64,000 nucleotides of DNA from Kaistella faecalis (lineage in GTDB: Bacteria > Bacteroidota > Bacteroidia > Flavobacteriales > Weeksellaceae). Position 1 is the first letter of the stretch. The number at the start of each line of letters is the position of its first letter. The DNA lies in NCBI RefSeq assembly GCF_019195395.1, contig NZ_CP078067.1, positions 1,751,783 through 1,815,782 of the forward strand, given 5' to 3'. The notes under the pieces were generated by a model. It had not been told where the DNA came from. It saw nothing but the letters and a program-made list of their open reading frames with translations, and made no database searches. A program made the position numbers and the translations under genes. Shown here one piece after another: positions 8,919 to 15,745 of this stretch.

Positions 8919-9458
8919 ATGAAGCTAAAACTCGCCATTATTAGCGTGCTGTTGTTTGGAGTTTTTTCTGCACAGCAAATGAAAGAATATAAGGTAGGAA
9001 CACCTGTAAAAATAGCGGTTCCTTCCAATTATGTTAAAAGTTACAACCTGAATGATTTTGCTATCGCACAGTTTAGCAATGCGGTGAATGAGAAATATGT
9101 AGTTGTTATTCAGACGGAAAAAGAACATCTTAACTCAGTTCAGGTTTCATTTGCAGATATTGCAGAAGCAGGCAATTATTATGTAAAGTCTCTGTTTGAT
9201 GGATTAGCTGAAAACGGTAAAAAAACAGTTTCCGCACCTAAGAAGATGAAAATTGGTAATAATGATGCCGCAGAACTACTGGTTCAGGGAACATTTATCG
9301 ATGAGGAAGACCATACAGAAACTGATCTTTTTTATCACCTGACGGTAGTTGAAACTCCGGCTTATTATTATCAAATAATTTCGTGGAGCCAGTTAAAAGA
9401 CCGTAACAAAAATTTAAGTGAATTCATGAACATTGCAAAATCTTTTGCTGAATTATAA
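8919..9458 (+). CDS. Secreted protein of unknown function
   Basis: Signal peptide of about 18 residues ending FSAQ, then a soluble domain of about 160 residues with alternating beta-type hydrophobic stretches (KYVVVIQTEKEHL, YYYQIISW). No cysteine in the mature part, no lipobox and no recognisable catalytic motif. The pattern, a periplasmic one-domain protein that reads values like VVIQTEKE and ends in SFAEL, looks like the many PsbP/DcrB-like stress proteins, but that is only a resemblance. It sits 2 nt after the DUF423 stop and is probably co-transcribed with mvaA. Confidence 0.65.
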   Translation: MKLKLAIISVLLFGVFSAQQMKEYKVGTPVKIAVPSNYVKSYNLNDFAIAQFSNAVNEKYVVVIQTEKEHLNSVQVSFADIAEAGNYYVKSLFDGLAENGKKTVSAPKKMKIGNNDAAELLVQGTFIDEEDHTETDLFYHLTVVETPAYYYQIISWSQLKDRNKNLSEFMNIAKSFAEL

Positions 9459-9467
9459 GAGGAATTT

Positions 9468-9728
9468 ATGTTCTTTTTCATCGCAGGAAACACCAAAAAA
9501 TTAGTCGGTCACGAAACCAGAAAAATCAGTAAGAACGGTTTTATGGTGAATGCTGAGATTAAAGTCTTCAAAAATTACATCACCTTATTTTTCATTCCGC
9601 TTATTCCTTTAGGAAAAAAGTACAGTATTTATATTCCGCATACAGATGAATATTACGCGACTGATTATTTTTCTAAAATGCCAGAGAATTATTTAGAAAT
9701 CTGTAAAGACGTCGGTAGAAAATTTTAA
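9468..9728 (+). CDS. Small protein resembling a zinc-ribbon family that has lost its cysteines
   Basis: An 86-residue cytosolic-looking protein. The N terminus MFFFIAGNTKK and the central FFIPLIPLGKKYSIYIP resemble small zinc-ribbon proteins in which Cys pairs follow each block, but here the pairs are absent and only one Cys (in EICKD) remains. That relationship is from memory and needs a profile search. It starts 9 nt after the secreted-protein stop and ends 2 nt before the transporter ATG, so it belongs to the mvaA run. Function unknown. Confidence 0.6.
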   Translation: MFFFIAGNTKKLVGHETRKISKNGFMVNAEIKVFKNYITLFFIPLIPLGKKYSIYIPHTDEYYATDYFSKMPENYLEICKDVGRKF

Positions 9729-9730
9729 AA

Positions 9731-10597
9731 ATGACCAAAGCAAGAATCGCATTATTCATCGGGATTTTGTGTATTTCCATATTTCCCGTCATCGTCCGCA
9801 TGAATCTTACGTCGGGACTCATTTCTGCATTTTACCGAATGGCAATTGCAACTGCCATTCTTTTGCCTGTGGCGCTTTACAAAGGGAAACTTGGTTTAAA
9901 GAACCGTAAACTGATACTCCCGATTGCGATTTGCGGAATACTTTTCGCCTCAGATATTGCCGTCTGGAATATCTCGATTCAGCACTCATCAGCAACCCAG
10001 GCAACGCTGCTGACAAATCTTTCACCGATTTGGGTGGGCGTTTTTTCATTTGTTTTTCTGAATTACCGCCCCAGAAAAAGCTTCTGGCTGGGAACATTGA
10101 TCGCTTTAATGGGAATGATGGTTTTCGTTGGTGTTGACACGATTTTAGAATTGAAATTAGACACCGCTTTTTTCCTCGGAGTTTTATCGGGATTACTATA
10201 TGCTTTATATATTTTAGTAAGCAAAACAGTTTTGGAAAAAGTTGAAGTGATCACTTTTATCACCTACAGTATGATTTTCTCTACGGTTTTTCTCTTCATT
10301 GTAAATATCGCTTTTGGGGAGGAATTTTTTTGGTTTTCCAGTCAAGCCTGGATTTCGCTTTTTGTTCAGGGAATCGTATGTCAGTTAATTGCGTGGCTGC
10401 TAATCAGTTATGCGACTCAAAATATGAGGGCGACCCGCGTTTCGCTAAGCCTTCTCAGTCAGGCTATTTTTGCGGCGCTTTTGGCTGCAGTGTTCATCGG
10501 TGAAAAAATTACTCCCGTTCAGATGATTGGAAGCATCATCATATTGGCAGGCATCGCAACCACTTTCTATGAAAAGAAAAAACAGGAAATAGCGTAA
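9731..10597 (+). CDS. DMT-superfamily (EamA) transporter
   Basis: Inner-membrane protein with about ten hydrophobic helices in two EamA repeats, the architecture of drug/metabolite exporters. SSATQATLLTNLSPIWVG and TRVSLSLLSQAIFAALLAA are the equivalent fourth- and ninth-helix regions of each repeat. The length of 288 is standard. Substrate cannot be assigned: members export amino acids, purines and other metabolites. It is the last gene of the mvaA run; I see no clear terminator before the sucC promoter. Confidence 0.88.
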   Translation: MTKARIALFIGILCISIFPVIVRMNLTSGLISAFYRMAIATAILLPVALYKGKLGLKNRKLILPIAICGILFASDIAVWNISIQHSSATQATLLTNLSPIWVGVFSFVFLNYRPRKSFWLGTLIALMGMMVFVGVDTILELKLDTAFFLGVLSGLLYALYILVSKTVLEKVEVITFITYSMIFSTVFLFIVNIAFGEEFFWFSSQAWISLFVQGIVCQLIAWLLISYATQNMRATRVSLSLLSQAIFAALLAAVFIGEKITPVQMIGSIIILAGIATTFYEKKKQEIA

Positions 10598-10665
10598 CCT
10601 TAACTTTATAAACCGTTTGGTGACAAAAATCTTGTAGGTTCAATCATTATCTTCTCAAATTTTCT

Positions 10666-10673
10666 TAAATTTG
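10666..10673 (+). promoter_or_regulatory. -7 element of sucC
   Basis: TAAATTTG matches TAnnTTTG 37 nt before the ATG; no -33 TTG at the usual spacing. Confidence 0.5.
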
Positions 10674-10710
10674 TCAATCTTTAAAAAAAATTAAATCTAA
10701 TTCAAATATT

Positions 10711-11904
10711 ATGAATCTTCACGAATACCAATCTAAAGAGATTTTGGCAAAATATGGAGTAAACATCCAGAGAGGTTTTGTCGCAAACAATGTCGAAGAA
10801 GCTGTAGATGCCGCTAATAAATTAAAAGAACTCAACGGAAATGAAGGCTGGGTAGTAAAAGCTCAGGTTCATGCCGGTGGTCGTGGAAAAGGCGGTGGCG
10901 TGAAGTTTTCGCCAAATTTGGATAAACTTAAAGAAAACGCAGGAAACATCATCGGAATGCAGTTGGTAACTCCACAAACTTCCGCTGAAGGTAAAAAAGT
11001 GAATTTCGTTCTCGTAGCCGAAGATGTTTATTATCCGGGAGAAACAGAAACAAAAGAATTTTATGTTTCTATCCTTTTAGACAGAGCTCAGGGGAAAAAC
11101 ATGATCGTATATTCTACCGAAGGTGGTATGGATATTGAGCACGTTGCAGAAGTAACTCCACATTTGATTCATAACGAGGTAATTGATCCTGCTGTTGGTC
11201 TTCAGGGTTTCCAGGCAAGAAAAATCGCTTTCAACTTAGGTTTAAGCGGAGATGCTTTCAAGGATTTCACAAAATTCATCACTAATTTATACAGCGCTTA
11301 CGTAGGTATTGACGCATCACTTTTTGAAATCAACCCGGTTCTGAAAACTTCAGATAACAAAATTATCGCGGTAGATGCTAAAGTTTCTTTAGATGACAAC
11401 GCACTTTTCCGTCACAAAGATTTAGCAGTATTAAGAGATACAAGAGAAGAAGATCCTACAGATGTAGAAGCTGGCGAAGCTGGTCTTAACTTCGTGAAAC
11501 TGGACGGTGACGTTGCATGTATGGTAAACGGAGCTGGTTTGGCAATGGCTACAATGGATATTATCAAACTTTCTGGCGGTAACCCTGCAAACTTCCTTGA
11601 CGTTGGTGGAACTGCAGATGCAGAAAGAGTTCAGAAAGCTTTCGGTATCATCCTGAAAGATCCGAATGTAAAAGCAATTCTGATCAACATTTTCGGTGGT
11701 ATTGTACGTTGCGACCGTGTAGCTCAGGGTGTTGTGGATGCTTACAAAGCAATGGGAAGCCTTCCTGTTCCTTTGATCGTGAGGCTGCAGGGAACCAACG
11801 CTGTCGAAGCGAAGCAATTGATCGACAATTCAGGTCTTCCTGTACATTCAGCAATTACGCTTGAAGAAGCTGCCAATAAAGTAAAAGAAGTTTTAGGTCA
11901 CTAA
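10711..11904 (+). CDS. sucC: Succinyl-CoA synthetase (ADP-forming), beta subunit
   Basis: TCA-cycle enzyme subunit: succinyl-CoA + ADP + Pi to succinate + ATP + CoA, acting with the alpha subunit SucD. The N terminus MNLHEYQSKEILAKYG and the glycine-rich VHAGGRGKGGGV loop mark the ATP-grasp domain (about 1-240). The C-terminal CoA-ligase domain carries FLDVGGTA and INIFGGIVRCDRVAQG. Its 397 residues compare with 388 in E. coli. sucD is not next door: sucC is followed by its own terminator, so the two subunit genes are unlinked, which is common in Bacteroidota. Confidence 0.96.
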   Translation: MNLHEYQSKEILAKYGVNIQRGFVANNVEEAVDAANKLKELNGNEGWVVKAQVHAGGRGKGGGVKFSPNLDKLKENAGNIIGMQLVTPQTSAEGKKVNFVLVAEDVYYPGETETKEFYVSILLDRAQGKNMIVYSTEGGMDIEHVAEVTPHLIHNEVIDPAVGLQGFQARKIAFNLGLSGDAFKDFTKFITNLYSAYVGIDASLFEINPVLKTSDNKIIAVDAKVSLDDNALFRHKDLAVLRDTREEDPTDVEAGEAGLNFVKLDGDVACMVNGAGLAMATMDIIKLSGGNPANFLDVGGTADAERVQKAFGIILKDPNVKAILINIFGGIVRCDRVAQGVVDAYKAMGSLPVPLIVRLQGTNAVEAKQLIDNSGLPVHSAITLEEAANKVKEVLGH

Positions 11905-11922
11905 GATTTCAATTAAATAAAA

Positions 11923-11957
11923 AATCCGTTCAATTAATTTTGAACGGATTTTTTTTG
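11923..11957 (+). terminator. Intrinsic terminator of sucC
   Basis: Perfect ten-pair stem aatccgttca/tgaacggatt followed by eight T. Confidence 0.85.
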
Positions 11958-11963
11958 TTTTTT

Positions 11964-12050
11964 AGGAGCCGGGAACCTGCTTTCCGCTCTATCTTTTTCT
12001 CCTCGTTCCTCGTCAAAAAAGGGTGCCGCTTCAATCAGGGCTAGGGAGCC
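11964..12050 (+). repeat. Intergenic repeat, copy 1
   Basis: About 85 nt lying between the sucC terminator and the end of convergent mscS. It shares with 25250-25330, in the same orientation, the blocks gctttc, atctttt, caaaaaagg and a near-identical end (cttcaatcagggctag against ctccaatcggggctag). The centre (tttttct...cgtcaaaaaa) is an imperfect inverted repeat, far more regular in copy 2. Confidence 0.6.
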
Positions 12051-12066
12051 GTTATAAAAAAGAAGA

Positions 12067-12933
12067 CTATTCCTGAGCCGGACTCCCGGAATCAATCTGC
12101 GTCTGTGTTGCCAGCTGAATTCCGTTCTCATCGAGTTTTTTCTTGATTCTTAAAAGCGCCTCGCTGCGAATATGTGCGATCTTTTCTCCGGTTTTCATCT
12201 GAAACCTTGCTTCCAGATAGAAGATTCCGAGACTTTGTTTCAGGAAAATTACTTCTGCAGAATCCTTATTATCGGCAAAATCAAAAGTGTGGATTTCATC
12301 CAGAATCACTTTTTTAGCTTTATCTAAGTCCTCATTATTGGGGATTTCTAAATCGATGAAAATTTTTCTTTGCGATGACGCAGAATAATTAATGAATGGC
12401 GCACTGAAAATAAGCTGATTCGGAATGTAAACTTTCTTGCCTTCATCAGTGATAACTTTAGTGGTAAGAAATCCAATCGTTTCCACGGTGCCTGAAATTC
12501 CTTTAATTGAAACATAGTCGCCCACAGCAAATGCTTTATCAAAACTGATCAGCATTCCCGAAAACATTGAAGAAACCAAATCCTTCAGCGCAACACCGGC
12601 AATCACACCGGCAACACCCAAACTTCCCAGGAATTTCATCACAAATCCGCCCAATCCCATAATTTCAAAAGCGATAAAAGCACCCATTAAAATAATGAGG
12701 AATTTAAAAACCCCGATCAGCGTAACGATGGAGTTGCTTTTGCTGTTCGGAAACAGCCGGTGAAAAATCTTTACTGAAACTTTACTCAGATAAGAGCTCA
12801 TCATCAGAATCAGAACAAAGACAATAATTCCGACGGCGATATTGGGTGTGGTTTCTGCGAATTTGGTGTACCAGCGTTCCAGAACGCGGTAAACGATATC
12901 TATGTATTTAATTTTAGTTACATCTACTTCCAT
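12067..12933 (-). CDS. Small-conductance mechanosensitive channel (MscS family)
   Basis: Inner-membrane channel that releases solutes on hypo-osmotic shock. N-terminal hydrophobic segments are near 30-50 and 70-95. The pore-lining helix is the Gly/Ala-rich stretch GSLGVAGVIAGVALKDLVSS near 115-135. The beta domain follows (GDYVSIKGISGTVETIGFLTT), then the mixed C-terminal domain. The length of 288 matches E. coli MscS (286), so this is the minimal three-helix type. The sequence ends in a short acidic tail. A well-formed promoter lies so close to the ATG that the mRNA may be leaderless. Confidence 0.92.
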   Translation of the reverse strand: MEVDVTKIKYIDIVYRVLERWYTKFAETTPNIAVGIIVFVLILMMSSYLSKVSVKIFHRLFPNSKSNSIVTLIGVFKFLIILMGAFIAFEIMGLGGFVMKFLGSLGVAGVIAGVALKDLVSSMFSGMLISFDKAFAVGDYVSIKGISGTVETIGFLTTKVITDEGKKVYIPNQLIFSAPFINYSASSQRKIFIDLEIPNNEDLDKAKKVILDEIHTFDFADNKDSAEVIFLKQSLGIFYLEARFQMKTGEKIAHIRSEALLRIKKKLDENGIQLATQTQIDSGSPAQE

Positions 12934-12937
12934 ATTT

Positions 12938-12970
12938 CAAATATATCCTTTTTAAAAGGTTTTGACCAAA
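12938..12970 (-). promoter_or_regulatory. Promoter of mscS
   Basis: On the minus strand, TTTG (12970-12967) and TATATTTG (12945-12938) are 21 nt apart, a textbook arrangement. The start point would fall at about 12931-12933, on the annotated ATG. Confidence 0.5.
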
Positions 12971-13016
12971 CAAATTTCAGTCCAGAGAATGTTAACGGGT
13001 AAACTTGAAAATTCAT

Positions 13017-13024
13017 TATCTTTG
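13017..13024 (+). promoter_or_regulatory. -7 element of the RNase P RNA gene
   Basis: TATCTTTG is a perfect TAnnTTTG match; the expected start 5-7 nt later coincides with the 5' end of helix P1. The -33 box is weak (TTA at 12992-12994). Confidence 0.6.
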
Positions 13025-13028
13025 CCCT

Positions 13029-13357
13029 CCACAAGAAAGACGGCCTGTTGATTCCGGGAAACTGGGGTAGGAAAGTCCGGACACCACAGAGCAGCGAAGC
13101 GGGTAACACCCGTCGGTCGCAAGATCAGGACCAGTGCAACAGAAAGTATGTATATTAATTTATAGTGAAACCAGGTAAACTCTTTGCGGTGCAATGTTAA
13201 GTATATCGGATTCCCGGTTCGCCGGGATAGGAGTTGCTCGCTCCAAAAACCGAGGGGTAAACAGCTAAAGTTTTGCAGTAATGTAAAGCGCAGATAAATA
13301 ACAGGCATTTTCGTTTCGGCGAATTTACAGAATCCGGCTTACAGTTTTTCTTGTGGT
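13029..13357 (+). ncRNA. rnpB: RNase P RNA, bacterial class A
   Basis: Catalytic RNA of RNase P, which removes 5' leaders from pre-tRNAs. The diagnostic core is present: ggaaagtccggacacc with cagagcag near the 5' end, and acagaatccggcttacag near the 3' end, which form the universally conserved P4 pseudoknot. The ends pair as helix P1: ccacaagaaa (13029-13038) with tttcttgtgg (13347-13356). The ~329-nt length is normal for a type A molecule. The protein subunit gene rnpA is not in the window. Confidence 0.95.
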
Positions 13358-13372
13358 TTTTTAATGAAACAG

Positions 13373-13403
13373 AAAAAGCAGAAATTTAGGTTTCTGCTTT
13401 TTT
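13373..13403. terminator. Bidirectional terminator between rnpB and the CPBP gene
   Basis: Twelve-pair stem aaaaagcagaaa/tttctgcttttt with T-runs on both strands. It overlaps the last codons of the convergent CPBP gene. Confidence 0.7.
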
Positions 13404-14180
13404 GGTTTTATTAATGAATACTTTCATTGAAATAATCACGATCGCAAGTCCCGAAAGGGTGATGAGCCAATACAACAAACTGAATTTTATTTCCTGAAAA
13501 TACGTGGGAATTGTATTGTTATAAAAGGCAAATATTGATACGATTACATTATTAAGAAAATGAGTAACGATGGGATAAATAATATTTTTGCTTTGATAAA
13601 ATATTACTGATAGAAAGATGCCCCAAACGAAGGTTGGCAAAAGATTGCTAAGATCCTGAAAATGAATTATTGAAAAGCAGAAACTGGAAACAAGTATAGC
13701 TTTTAAGAGAGAGTTTTTCTGCAGCAATTGCATGAAAATAAACTTTCGGAAAACAATTTCTTCAATAATTGGTGCAGCTATAATTGAGGAAAATAAATAA
13801 AAGTAAGCAGAGCTATTAAACTCAGAAATTTTTTGAGTACTCTTTATGACCGTAAAGTTGTGATTAAAAATGTAATTGTATCCGTTAATAAAAATCTTAT
13901 TGAACAGTATTATTCCTACTACAATAAAGAAAATTAAGAAGACTGATGAAAAGTGTACAGTCCGAATTTTGTTGGTTTCTATCAGTGGGGATTTAATGAA
14001 TAATCGGTAATAGATATAAAAAGAGAGTAAATTTAGGCTTGTGGAAATAATTTCGATTGGTACTAGATGTTTTTCAGCGGTCAAGTCAAAAACCTCAATC
14101 AGTAAAATGGGGATTATTTGAAATATCTCTAAAATAACAACGAAAGAAACTGTTACAAAAATCGCTCTCCAAATCGTCAT
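13386..14180 (-). CDS. CPBP-family intramembrane glutamic endopeptidase
   Basis: Multi-pass membrane protease of the CAAX protease/Abi family. Conserved motifs are all present: EEIVFRKFIF with E140, E141 and R145; FSIIHF with H173; and PIVTHFLNN with H207 and N210. Around seven to eight hydrophobic helices fill the 264 residues. In bacteria members process peptides such as bacteriocin leaders or have no known substrate. It starts 2 nt after the PPK2 stop codon and is therefore expressed from the PPK2 transcript. No bacteriocin-like small ORF was seen alongside. Confidence 0.85.
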   Translation of the reverse strand: MTIWRAIFVTVSFVVILEIFQIIPILLIEVFDLTAEKHLVPIEIISTSLNLLSFYIYYRLFIKSPLIETNKIRTVHFSSVFLIFFIVVGIILFNKIFINGYNYIFNHNFTVIKSTQKISEFNSSAYFYLFSSIIAAPIIEEIVFRKFIFMQLLQKNSLLKAILVSSFCFSIIHFQDLSNLLPTFVWGIFLSVIFYQSKNIIYPIVTHFLNNVIVSIFAFYNNTIPTYFQEIKFSLLYWLITLSGLAIVIISMKVFINKTKKAET

Positions 14181-14182
14181 CT

Positions 14183-15052
14183 CTATTCGCTTTCCAATTG
14201 CTTTCTTGCTCCCTCCAGCTCTTTCTGGTCAGCTTCCGAAAGTTTCGGGAATTTCAGATTCATTCCTTCCAGTGCATCAATGATAATCTGTATCGCGGCA
14301 ACTCTGGCGAACCATTTGTCATCCGCCGGAATCACAAACCAGGGCGCGTAATCTTTTGAAGTTTCGTTGATGGCGTCTTCGTAAGCCTTCATGTATTGGT
14401 CCCAAAGTGCACGCTCAGGTAAATCTCCCATGGAGAATTTCCAGTTTTTTTCCTGCTCATCGATGCGGTCGAGAAATCGTTTTTTCTGTTCGTCTTTAGA
14501 AATGTGGAGAAAAATTTTGATAACGGTGGTGCCGTTTTCTGACAGGTGTTTTTCAAAATTTCTGATGCTTTCGTAGCGTTCTTCCCAGAATTTTTCATCA
14601 AAATCCGAAACCGAATCCCATACTTTTTCGTTCAGATTATATTCCGGATGTACTTTACACACCAAAACGCTTTCATAATGGCTTCTGTTGAAAATCCCTA
14701 TTTTTCCTTTTTCTGGAAGTGCGATATAATGACGCCACAAAAAATCATGTGAATATTCTTTCGGACTTGGCGATTTAAAACTGTGTACTTCGCAGCCCTG
14801 AGGATTTACGCCGCCGAAAACATGTTCAATGAGAGAGTCTTTTCCTGCGGCATCCATGGCCTGAAGTACGACAAGTAAAGATTGTCCGGAGTCTGCATAA
14901 AGCCGTTCCTGAAGTTCACGGAGTTTTACTTTTTCATCAACAAGCATCTGCTCTCCATCTTCTTTTTCAAGTTTGCTTTTATATTCGGTTTCGGTATCAT
15001 TGATCGAAAATTTACCTTTAACAATAAAATTGTCGCTGAAATCTAAATCCAT
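14183..15052 (-). CDS. Polyphosphate kinase 2 (PPK2) family protein
   Basis: P-loop kinase using polyphosphate to phosphorylate nucleotides (NDP or NMP, depending on class). The Walker A variant MDAAGKDS is at residues 66-73, followed by VNPQGCEVHSFKSPS and the GIFNRSHYE lid motif; 289 residues, a one-domain PPK2. I chose the ATG at 15052 (MDLDFSDN): an in-frame ATG at 15085 lies inside the terminator hairpin of the upstream gene, and AAGGA precedes 15052 at a plausible distance. The gene is followed at 2 nt by the CPBP protease. Class I, II or III specificity was not determined. Confidence 0.9.
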   Translation of the reverse strand: MDLDFSDNFIVKGKFSINDTETEYKSKLEKEDGEQMLVDEKVKLRELQERLYADSGQSLLVVLQAMDAAGKDSLIEHVFGGVNPQGCEVHSFKSPSPKEYSHDFLWRHYIALPEKGKIGIFNRSHYESVLVCKVHPEYNLNEKVWDSVSDFDEKFWEERYESIRNFEKHLSENGTTVIKIFLHISKDEQKKRFLDRIDEQEKNWKFSMGDLPERALWDQYMKAYEDAINETSKDYAPWFVIPADDKWFARVAAIQIIIDALEGMNLKFPKLSEADQKELEGARKQLESE

Positions 15053-15074
15053 AATTCTTATTTTCCTTAAAAAT

Positions 15075-15104
15075 AAAAAAATCACTCCATTTACGGAGTG
15101 ATTT
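15075..15104 (-). terminator. Intrinsic terminator of the DUF1573 gene
   Basis: Eight-pair stem atcactcc/ggagtgat (15081-15102) with a T-run on the minus strand. Confidence 0.8.
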
Positions 15105-15127
15105 AAGCTTTAAATTGTGGAATATTA

Positions 15128-15622
15128 TTAATTCGCTGCTTTTTTAGCATTTTTTCTGGCAGTAGCTGCAGGTGCAACTGTTGCTTTTGCAGATAACTCA
15201 GCTGCGGGTGCAGCGACAGCCTGTACCTCTTTTCTGGCAGCAGCTTCAGGAGCTACATTACCGTCAACAGTTCCTTTGATTGTGATTACGGATCTACTGC
15301 TTTCTGTATCGTTAGAAAATACTTCAATAATTTTGGTAAATGGTCCTACGATGGTGGTGTTGTAACCTACTTTAATTTGAGCAGTTTTTCCGGGCATGAT
15401 TGGGTCCTGGCTCCATTCCGGAGTGGTGCATCCGCAAGAAGCCTGCACTTTGGAAATAATAAGCGGCTTGTCACCTGTATTTTTCACGGTAAACATTCTG
15501 TGACCATCAGCACCGGTTTTCACGGTACCATAATCGTAAGTAGTCTTATCAAAAGAAATAGTTTGTGCAGATACAAATGCGAAAGATGCTGTTAAAAACA
15601 GACCTGCAAATAGTTTTTTCAT
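15128..15622 (-). CDS. DUF1573 domain secreted protein with an Ala-rich tail
   Basis: Sec signal peptide of about 19 residues ending VSAQ, then one DUF1573 domain (about 22-125), an immunoglobulin-like fold frequent in Bacteroidota envelopes. Family signatures are FDKTTYDYGTVKTG, FTVKNTGDKPLII, VQASCGCTTPEW and the PGKTAQIKVGYNT strand. The last 40 residues are a low-complexity Ala/Lys tail with repeats of the type APAA..ARK. No lipobox. It has its own promoter and terminator. Function of the domain is unknown. Confidence 0.85.
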   Translation of the reverse strand: MKKLFAGLFLTASFAFVSAQTISFDKTTYDYGTVKTGADGHRMFTVKNTGDKPLIISKVQASCGCTTPEWSQDPIMPGKTAQIKVGYNTTIVGPFTKIIEVFSNDTESSRSVITIKGTVDGNVAPEAAARKEVQAVAAPAAELSAKATVAPAATARKNAKKAAN

Positions 15623-15664
15623 ATTTTTAATTGTTATTTTGATTTATTGATAAAAATTGAAGGA

Positions 15665-15672
15665 CAAAGTTA
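15665..15672 (-). promoter_or_regulatory. -7 element of the DUF1573 gene
   Basis: TAACTTTG on the minus strand matches TAnnTTTG, giving a leader of about 35 nt. Confidence 0.45.
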
Positions 15673-15711
15673 AAAATTATTTCAATACCTGAATAATTTT
15701 TTTTATTTACC

Positions 15712-15719
15712 TATTTTTG
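15712..15719 (+). promoter_or_regulatory. -7 element of valS
   Basis: TATTTTTG matches TAnnTTTG 26 nt before the ATG; it is divergent from the DUF1573 promoter. Confidence 0.45.
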
Positions 15720-15745
15720 CATTTATTAAGATAAAGAAAGATCCT

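Noticed and set aside
12952-13308. Minus-strand ORF of 118 codons
   Set aside because: It lies antisense to the RNase P RNA gene, with no family-like sequence.
15052-15085. Longer N terminus for the PPK2 protein starting at 15085
   Set aside because: That ATG is inside the terminator stem of the DUF1573 gene, and the added residues are hydrophobic and not part of PPK2.
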